The notes under the pieces are model-generated. The model was not told where the DNA came from, searched no databases, and saw nothing but the letters and a program-made list of their open reading frames with translations. The position numbers and the translations under genes were made by a program. Positions 36,973-45,100 of a stretch of DNA of 64,000 bases are shown one piece after another. Source of the DNA: Desulfobacteraceae bacterium 4572_130 (lineage in GTDB: Bacteria; Desulfobacterota; Desulfobacteria; Desulfobacterales; Desulfobacteraceae); assembly GCA_002084425.1 (NCBI GenBank), contig NBLN01000002.1:62001-126000 (forward strand), given 5' to 3'. Each line of letters opens with the position of its first letter. Position 1 is the first letter of the stretch.

Positions 36973-37893
36973 ATGACAAAAAAAATATATGCAGATCTTC
37001 ATAACCATACTATTTTTTCAGATGGAGAACTTTCACCTGAAAAAATGGTTATAAAAGCAAAAAACATAGGACTTAAAGCCATTGCAATAACAGATCATGA
37101 TACAATTAATGGTCTTAAAGAAGCTGTTGAAGCAGGAAAAAAACATAACATAAAAGTTGTTCCAGGTGTGGAAATATCAATAAGATTTAATTATTCTTTT
37201 TTTACAGGAACTTTGCATTTACTTTGTTATTTTTCTCCTAAAATACTTAAAAATAATAATTTTAGAAATTTACTTAAAAACAACTTATCAAAGGGCAGGG
37301 GAGACAATCTTGTTAAAATAAGAATAGAAAAAATAAATAAGTTTTTTGGGCCAAAAGGAACAACACCTATTTTTTTAAAAAATATTACATTTAATGAGAT
37401 TTCTAAATATGGCACAAATATTACAAGGCGGCACTTTGCCCTTGCTTTAAGGGAAAAACATAAAATTAAACACGAAAAAATAATAAATAAAATAATAGGA
37501 AATAAAAGTTGTGCTTATTATCCTGCTGGAATTGATCTTAAAGCAGTTCAAAATTTTATTAAAAAATTTCCTGTTGTAACAGTTCTTGCGCATAGTGCAG
37601 CAGGATCATTTCCAGGAAATAGTCATTATAAAGAAGTTCATCCTGATATTAAAATAATTGAAAAGATTTTACCTGAATTGCTTGAATTTGGCATTGACGG
37701 TCTTGAAATTAATTATCCCGGACATACAAAAAAACATAGAAAATTTTTATTAAATTGGGCTGAAAAATACAATCTTATTGTTACAGGCGGTTCTGATTGC
37801 CATGATACATTAAATAGACCATTAGGAATTGAAGGAATATCAAAACATGAGTTTGATAAATTTATGAATTTTTTAACCTTAAAAACAAATTAA
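36973..37893 (+). CDS. PHP-domain phosphoesterase (RNase AM / 3',5'-nucleoside bisphosphate phosphatase-like)
   Basis: The PHP motifs DLHNHTIFSDGEL, AITDHDTINGL, VVPGVEIS, and later LAHSAAG and VTGGSDCHD supply the metal-binding His and Asp residues. At 306 residues it fits the YciV/RNase AM group, which trims RNA 5' ends or cleaves pAp; which substrate applies here is not readable. There is no clear SD. pAp removal would suit an organism with sulfate assimilation, but that is inference. Confidence 0.85.
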   Translation: MTKKIYADLHNHTIFSDGELSPEKMVIKAKNIGLKAIAITDHDTINGLKEAVEAGKKHNIKVVPGVEISIRFNYSFFTGTLHLLCYFSPKILKNNNFRNLLKNNLSKGRGDNLVKIRIEKINKFFGPKGTTPIFLKNITFNEISKYGTNITRRHFALALREKHKIKHEKIINKIIGNKSCAYYPAGIDLKAVQNFIKKFPVVTVLAHSAAGSFPGNSHYKEVHPDIKIIEKILPELLEFGIDGLEINYPGHTKKHRKFLLNWAEKYNLIVTGGSDCHDTLNRPLGIEGISKHEFDKFMNFLTLKTN

Positions 37894-37928
37894 AAAATAT
37901 ACAAATAAAAAAAGCAGGAAAATATTTA

Positions 37929-39290
37929 ATGAATAAAGAATCTTAAACAATTGAATATAAACAAGACTGGAATAATGAATATTTAAAGGTTATTTCAGCA
38001 TTTGCAAATAGTAGTGGTGGTATTTTATATGTTGGATTGGATGATCAAGGTAAATCCTTTGGTTTAAAAAGTATTAAAAAATTACTTGGGGATATTCCTA
38101 ATACCATTAAAAATAAACTCGGGATTATACCTTCAGTTGAACTAGACAAAAAAAATAATAAGGATATTATAAAGATTACAATTTCATCTAATTCTCTCCC
38201 AATTTCTCATAATGGCAGATATTATATTAGAAGTGGAAGCACAGTACAGGAATTACAGGGAAAATTTCTTGCAGATTTTCTTATGAAAAAATTAGATAAT
38301 ACATGGGATAATATTGTTGAGGACAAAATAGATTTTAATGACATAGATAATAAAACTATAGAAGAATTTAAAAACTATGCTGTTGATAGAATTCCTTCTT
38401 TTGTTAAAGAAACAAATAATAATACTCTTTTGAAAAAATTAAATTTGATTAGTGATATAAATATAAAAAGAGCAGCAGTTCTTCTTTTTTCTAAAGATCC
38501 TCAAAAATTTTATCAGCAATCTATAGTGAGAATTGGTAAATTTTTATCTGATACAGAAATTCAAACAACTGATCTTGTTAAAGGAAATCTTTTTATGCAA
38601 CTTAAAAGTATTATGGAAATTCTTAAGACAAAATACTTGTTAAGTAAAATTAAATATAAAGGTATCCACAGAAGAGACATTCTTGAATATCCCTATGAAG
38701 CTTTACGAGAAGCTATTATTAATGCACTAATCCATAGGGATTATTCAGGAAGTTCTCAAATTCAGATACGGGTTTATCCTGATAAGTTAATGATAATGAA
38801 TGAAGGCAGACTTCCCTCTGAAATTCCTGTGGAAAAATTAAAAACCAACCATTTATCAATGCCAAGAAATAAATTACTTGCTCAAATATTTTATTATGCT
38901 GGTTTTATTGAATCTTGGGGCCATGGGACTATAAAAATAGTAGATATTTGCATAAAAGAGGGGTTGCCTGAACCTGATTTTATAGAAGAAAATGGTGCTA
39001 TGACAGTTGTTTTTTATAAAGATAAGCTAAATCAGGAAAATTATAAAAATTTAGATTTAAATAAAAGACAGGTTAATGCTGTGGTTTATATAAGAGAAAA
39101 TAGAAAAATTACAAATAATGAATACCAAAAAATATTTAAAGTATCAAAAGCTACAGCAACCAGAGATTTAACTGGTTTAATCAACAAAGGCATTCTAGTA
39201 CAATATGGGAAAACAGGGAAAGGAACTTTTTATAAACTAAAGGGCTCAATCGAGAGAAATCAAAGGGCTCATAAAGGGCTCATACAATAA
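37929..39290 (+). pseudogene. AlbA_2 / HATPase_c_4 (RecG-like) DNA-binding regulator with a stop at codon 6
   Basis: The frame reads MNKES, TAA (37944-37946), then TIEYKQDWNNEYLKVISA and on without break to 39290, with the family pattern ExxxxEyKqsw at the start. Relatives have Glu at the stop position, so one GAA-to-TAA change explains it. The AlbA_2 domain (FANSSGGILYVGLDD) is followed by the ATPase part (LREAIINALIHRDYSG, MIMNEGRLPSEIP, ESWGHGTIKI) and a C-terminal winged helix (TNNEYQKIFKVSKATATRDL). The first in-frame ATG after the stop (38037) would cut into AlbA_2. An unusual start between could rescue it. Confidence 0.75.
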
Positions 39291-39393
39291 AGTTAAAATT
39301 AAAATATAATTATTAAGATACTGACAAAAATCTATTAGAGGTTTGTTCTTTTTACTAATTATTTATCAGGTAAAAAAATGAATTTTTATAGAG

Positions 39394-39430
39394 AAAAGGG
39401 ATTCAAGAAATTTTGAATCCCTTTTTTTTT
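39394..39430 (+). terminator. Rho-independent terminator
   Basis: AAAAGGGATTCAA (39394-39406) pairs perfectly with TTGAATCCCTTTT (39413-39425), followed by more Ts. About 100 bases after the AlbA_2 gene. Confidence 0.85.
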
Positions 39431-39512
39431 ATGGATCATCTAAAACAAAAATTGAATTATTTATATGAGGATTTAGTAATATTGTTTTTAGATCAATCTG
39501 TTTTTTTTTATC

Positions 39513-39562
39513 TGTTTTATATTTTTAATTACAAAAAGCACGAGATCATATAAAAAAGATTT
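39513..39562 (+). repeat. Repeat D, left part only
   Basis: TCTGTTTTATATTTTTAATT then AAAAAGCACGAGATCATA and AAAGATTTTAT match 59794-59850. The right arm of the hairpin is missing; instead molybdopterin oxidoreductase coding sequence begins. Confidence 0.6.
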
Positions 39563-39565
39563 TAT

Positions 39566-40517
39566 TTTAGACGAAGCTCCGTATCCCTTAAGAGCTTTAA
39601 TAGTACAATCTGGTAATCCTGCTGGTGTTACTATGGCAGATTCTAATAGAGCTATCAAAGCATTGAAAAAGCTTGATTTTTTGGTAGTAATTGATCCTTT
39701 TTTAAATAAAACTGCAAAAATGGCAGACATAATTTTGCCTGCTGCTACTTCTTTTGAAAAAACTCAGTTAAATCGTGCTTCTATTCGGACAAACATTATT
39801 ACACTTCAAAATCAGGTAATAGAATGTGTGGGCAATAGTTGGCCTGATTGGAAAATCACATTTGAGCTTGCAAAAAAACTTGGAATGGATAAGGAATTCC
39901 CTTGGGATAATGCTGAGGATGCTATTAATTATCAATTGGAACCTTCTGGAATAACTGTAGAAAAATTAAGGGAAAATCCTAAAGGCATACTTATTAAACA
40001 AACAGAGTATAAAAAGTATAAAATTAATGGTTTTGCTACTTTAACAGGAAAGGTTGAAATTTATTCAAAAAAGCTTGAGCAACATAAATATTCGCCTGTT
40101 CCAAGTTTTGGGGAATATGGGGAAAATTTTATAAGTTTTTATAATAAAAAACATAAATTTCCTCTAGTTGGAATAAATGGAGCTCGTTCTAGTAATTTCA
40201 CTCATACTCAGTTCAGAAATATTCCGTGTCTTTTAAAAGGCGAGCCTGAATGTTTTGTAGATATTCATCCTTATGATGCAAAAATAAAAGGAATAAAAAC
40301 AGGAGACAAGGTAATGGTAGCAACTCCCAAGGGGTTTATTATTATGAAAGCTGTGATTTCAGATGTTGTTTATCAGGGTTCCATAAGAATAGCTTGGGGT
40401 TGGGGAGAAGTTGATTCAGATTATAGCTTGAACAATCTAACTGATGACAAAAAAAGAGATAAAGTAACAGGTACGCCGTCAAGTCGAAATTTTATGTGTA
40501 ATATTGAAAAATTTTAA
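39566..40517 (+). pseudogene. Molybdopterin oxidoreductase, C-terminal part only
   Basis: The frame LDEAPYPLRALIVQSGNPAG, RAIKALKKLDFLVVIDPFLN, KMADIILPAATSFEKTQ and later NFTHTQFRN and DKVMVATPKGFI is the C-terminal third of a Mo/W-bis-PGD enzyme (third and fourth domains, with the cofactor-binding end). The N-terminal Fe-S and first Mo domains are absent; family members have about 700 residues and here 317 codons remain. The 5' break lies in a repeat D copy. The first ATG (39633) lies inside the domain, so any product would be non-functional. The rest is open, so the loss is recent. Confidence 0.85.
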
Positions 40518-40627
40518 ATAAAAATAAGGAAAAAGAAAGTTTCTGTATAACCTATTGATTATACGCACTTTAATTTAAAAGTTATAAAATATTTTTAACA
40601 GAACTTGATATAATTAAAGGAAAAAAA

Positions 40628-41569
40628 ATGAAAAAACTGCTCACAAAAATACTTATCTGTCCAACTTGTCTTCCTTATGAAAATGAGCTTTTTTGTGAAA
40701 TTATTAAGGAACAAAACCAAGATATTATAACAGGCTCTTTAAAATGTAATCAATGTAAAGGTATTTATCAAATCAAAAACGGAATAGCGTTTCTTGAGCC
40801 CATAAATGAACAAATACAAGAAGAAACCATAAATAGATATGAAACCTCTTTGCTTGTTTCTTCATACTTATGGTCTCATTACAGCGATATTTTAAAGGAT
40901 AGTTTAGCAAGTACTGCTTATTTGAAGTGGGCTGATCTTATGGATAATCATTCTGGAATTTCAGTTGATACAGGATGTGCTGTTGGGCGTTATACTTTTG
41001 AAATGAGTAAAAAAAGTGATTTTGCAATAGGTATTGATAATTCCAAAGCTTTTATAGAATCAGCAAGAAATTTAGCATTAAAAAGAAAAGTAAAATTTAA
41101 CCTTAAAACCGAAGGTTTGTTAACAAAAGAAGTTAAGATAAATTTACCAGAAACATGGAACACCGACAAAGTTGAATTTATAGTGGGAGATGCTCAAAAA
41201 ATTCCTTTTAAGGCAAAGACCCTTACATCTTTTGCTTCTATTAATCTTGTTGATAAACTTCCTTTTCCAATTCAGCATCTTAAAGAAATGAATCGAGTTA
41301 TAAAGGATAAAAAATCACAGGTTCTTTTTTCTGATCCTTTTTCATGGTCAACTGATGTTACTAAACAAGAAAACTGGTTAGGGGGAACAGAAAAAGGAGA
41401 GTATAAAGGCAGAGGAGCAGATAATATTACAGGTCTTTTAAAACAAAAAAAAGGGGTATTAGCACCTGTATGGGAAATTAAAAAACAAGGTTTTATTCCT
41501 TGGAAAATACGGACTCACAGCAATCATTTTGAATCAATTCAAAGTTGTTTTATTAAAGCCACACGATAA
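40628..41569 (+). CDS. SAM-dependent methyltransferase with N-terminal Trm112-like zinc ribbon
   Basis: Residues 8-55 form a Trm112-like ribbon (CPTC at 11-14, CNQC at 40-43, GIAFLEP). The class I methyltransferase follows: DTGCAVGRYTFEMS (SAM loop), AIGIDNSKAF, VEFIVGDAQKIPF and SFASINLVDKL. Substrate unknown; the ribbon-fused arrangement is common among small-molecule or quinone/lipid methyltransferases of anaerobes. SD AAAGGA precedes the ATG. The next gene is a ferredoxin 77 bases on. Confidence 0.8.
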   Translation: MKKLLTKILICPTCLPYENELFCEIIKEQNQDIITGSLKCNQCKGIYQIKNGIAFLEPINEQIQEETINRYETSLLVSSYLWSHYSDILKDSLASTAYLKWADLMDNHSGISVDTGCAVGRYTFEMSKKSDFAIGIDNSKAFIESARNLALKRKVKFNLKTEGLLTKEVKINLPETWNTDKVEFIVGDAQKIPFKAKTLTSFASINLVDKLPFPIQHLKEMNRVIKDKKSQVLFSDPFSWSTDVTKQENWLGGTEKGEYKGRGADNITGLLKQKKGVLAPVWEIKKQGFIPWKIRTHSNHFESIQSCFIKATR

Positions 41570-41646
41570 TCATGTTAATATAAATATTTTAGACTTTTTA
41601 TAAGTTCATTAAAGTTACTGTACAAGTAAAAAGGATAAAAATTAAA

Positions 41647-41835
41647 ATGAATAAAATTGTGATTATCAATAAAAAATTATGTGTGGCTTGTGAGGAGTGC
41701 GTATATTTATGCCCTCAAAATATTTTGTTTGTTGATAAAAATGCAAATACCTGCAAAGTTTCAAATGAATTGCTTTGTGATAGATTGCGAGGATGTGAAG
41801 ATATTTGCGAAGTTAAGGCAATAACGATTAAATAA
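41647..41835 (+). CDS. Small ferredoxin-like 4Fe-4S protein
   Basis: The 62-residue product has one complete cluster motif CVACEECVYLCP and a second incomplete-looking set, CDRLRGCEDICE, with an insertion. It is likely a 1-2 cluster electron carrier. SD AAAAAGG upstream. Being next to the methyltransferase, it may serve that gene or the oxidoreductase whose remnant lies upstream. Confidence 0.8.
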   Translation: MNKIVIINKKLCVACEECVYLCPQNILFVDKNANTCKVSNELLCDRLRGCEDICEVKAITIK

Positions 41836-42170
41836 AGGGTTTAGAGGGCTAGCAGTCAAGGGTTAGGGGTCAAGTCTTAAGTCAAGTTTGTTCTTGATAC
41901 TTGCTCCCTATTTACTATTATTATTTTTTTATAATTTTTAGACATTCAGAGTTTTTACAGAATTTTTACAATTAAGTTTTTATATTTTATAATAACTGTA
42001 AGTATCTGTTTTGTCGAATTTTTATTTTTTTTTATTAAGTTTTTCATCTGCATATTTAATATAAATAATTTCACCCTTCTTGTAATTAAATCCTTTCTTA
42101 ATTATATCATCCATCAATTATATTAAAAAATTTTTCGTCTGCTTTTCAGTATTTTCAATTTTAATTTCTT
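41836..42170. other. Gene-free stretch with a possible gene tail
   Basis: No complete gene. On the minus strand about 30 codons read MDDIIKKGFNYKKGEI then IYIKYADEKLNKKK to a TAA at 42022-42024; it may be the tail of a lost gene, unrecognised. Bases 41845-41890 are a G/A-rich low-complexity run. Confidence 0.3.
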
Positions 42171-45100
42171 ATGAGTTTATCATCCATGCAAACAAAAATG
42201 AAAAAAATCGCTGTTGTTGGGATGTCTTGCGTTTTTCCGGGTGCAAATAATATTAAAGAATTTTGCAAAAATATAATGGAAAAGCAAAATTCTATTATTA
42301 ATGTACCTGAAAAAAAATGGATTACATCTCCTGATTCAGTATTTTCAAAAAAAAATAAACCAGACACTATATGTTCAAAAAAAGCAGGTCTTATAACAGA
42401 TTTTAAGTTTGATCCTAATGGATTTAATATTGATAAAGATCTTCTTACAAGGCTTGATCCTGTTCATCAAATAACTCTTGATGCAGGTAAAAAAGCATTA
42501 GCTCAATGTTATATTTCCAATGATGATAAAAAAAGAACAGGAGTTATTCTTGCAGCTATTTCTCTTCCAACAGAAAAGTCATCTAATATTGCATGGAAAA
42601 TTCTAGTTGAAAAAAAATCCAATATTTTAACAAAAGCTGATGTTCTTTCTGCTCAAGTTGTATCAACTCCTGCTTCTATTCTTGCAAGGGCAATGGGGCT
42701 TAAAGGTGGATGCTATACTTTGGATGCTGCTTGTGCTTCATCTCTTTATTCAATAAAACTTGCCTGTGATCAACTTTCTCAGATGAAAAATGACATAATG
42801 ATTGCAGGTGGTGTTTCAAGGCCTGATTCTCTTTATACTCAAATAGGATTTACACAACTTCATGCTCTTTCTCCTTCTGGAACATGCTCTCCTTTTGATG
42901 AAAAAGCTGATGGTCTTGTAGTTGGTGAAGGTGCTGGGATAATTGTTTTAAAGCGTTTGCAAGATGCTTTACATGCTGGAGATAAAATTTTTGGTGTGAT
43001 TGCAGGTGCAGGATTGTCCAATGATATTAAAGGAAGTCTTATTTCTCCTGCAAGTGAAGGTCAAATAAGAGCAATGACAAATGCCTATAAAAGTGCAAAA
43101 TGGCATCCTAATGATATTCAATATATTGAATGCCATGGTGCAGGAACTCCTATTGGAGATAATGTTGAATCACAATCTATTAAAACTTTATGGGAAAATG
43201 CTAATGCCCTTAAAAAAGGGTTTTCCATTGGTTCCATAAAGTCAATGATAGGTCATACTTTAACAGCAGCAGGTGCTGCTGGAGTTATAAAGACACTTGT
43301 TTCCATGAATGAAAAAAAACTTCCTCCTTCCCTTAATTTTTCGTCATTTCCTAAAAACAGCCCTTTAAATTCAAGTAAAATTAAAGTTCAAAAAAAAGTA
43401 GAACAATGGATTTCAGAGCCACTTAAAAATAATAAATCAAAAATTGGAAGAAGAGCGGGCATTAGTGGTTTTGGATTTGGCGGAATAAATGCACATATAC
43501 TTTTGGAAGAATTTAATTTAAAAAATAAATTTTTTCCTTTGTCATTCCCTAAAATAAAGGAAATAAAAGCATCAAAAATAAAGTCAACTAATTTTTCAAA
43601 AGAACATTCTGATATTTCCATTGCAATTATTGGAATGGAAACAATAACAGGAAAAGCACATAATTTAAAAGAATTTCAAGAACTTGTATTATCAGGCAAA
43701 GAAAAAAAATCCCAAAACCAATGGAAAATCAAGGAAATTTCAACCTATGCTGGAGAATTTCATATTCCTCCAAATCAATTAAATGATATTCTTCCACAAC
43801 ATATTCTTATGCTTAAAGCTTCCAAAGGAGCTTTTTTAAATGCAGGCATATCTTTAAGACTTTCCTTAAATCATGAATTTAATAATGACAAATTAAATAA
43901 AGATGAACCTCAAAATCATGAACTTAAAAGAAATGATATAGATAGATCTAAATTTGGTGCAGCAATTGGTATAGAGTTTGATTTTAATGCAACTGATTTT
44001 TATTTAAGATGGAACGCAGATAATCTAAAAGACTTTATATCTCCTCCTCTTACATCAAACAGAACTCTTGGTGCTCTTGGAGGAATTGTAGCAAGCAGAA
44101 TTGCAAGGGAATTTAATTTAGGTGGACCATGTTTTACAGTTTCTGCAAAATCTTGTTCAGGTATAAAAGCATTGGAAATTGGAATTAATTCTCTAATATC
44201 CGGGGAAACAGATATGTTTCTTTGTGGAAGTGTTGATATTTGTGATCCAAGGCAAAAAACTTTAAATAATATTCTAGAAAATAATTTTAAAAGCAAAAAT
44301 TCTTTTATGTCTGTTTATTCTGAAGGAGTAGGAGCTGTTATATTAAAAAGACTTGATCAGGCAGAAAAAGATGGAGACAGAATATATGCTGTAATAAAGG
44401 GAACAAGTGCTTCATCTGGAGGAGAACTTTTACATGAAAACTTAACAAATACTTCTAGTATTAAAAAAACATATCAATCATCACTTAAAAAATGCTTTGA
44501 TTTTTCTAAAATATCTCCATTATCAATTTCATTATATGAAACACATGGTGAATTATATAAAACACATGAAAATAATAATTTTCCAAAAGAAAAATATAAT
44601 AAAGAAATTGAAGCAAATGCAATTCTTGAATTTTTTAATAAAATAAAAATCAATGATAATTTTTCCTGTGCTATGAGTACAACTTCTTCAACAATAGGTG
44701 ATACAAAAGCAGGTTCATTATTTTCTTTAATAAAAACAAGTCTTTGTTTATACCATAAAATAATTGCACCTGTTCCTTATTTTGTTTCTTCTAAAAGTAA
44801 AAAATGGGAAACAACAGGTTTTTATTTTCCCAAGGATCCAAGTTTTTGGATTAAAGAAAATTCCAATAAAAAAAGAAGGGCATGTCTAGGTTCCATGACA
44901 AACGAAGGAACATGTTCCCATGTAATTATTGAAGAATTTGTTTTTAAATCTAAATCCAGCTCTTTTATTAAAAATAAAATATTTAAAGAAAAAAAATTAC
45001 CTCTTGGAAAAAGAAAAACAAACTTTTTTATAATTAAGGCAGATAAAGAACAAGACCTTGTAAAAAATCTTGATAATTTAACAAGATTAATAAAGGAAAA

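Noticed and set aside
32604-39290. Stop-codon reassignment (TAA/TAG read as Glu/Gln) suggested by several in-frame stops at Glu/Gln positions
   Set aside because: All intact housekeeping genes end with TAA or TAG and contain none internally; the odd stops are confined to degraded accessory genes, so decay explains them.
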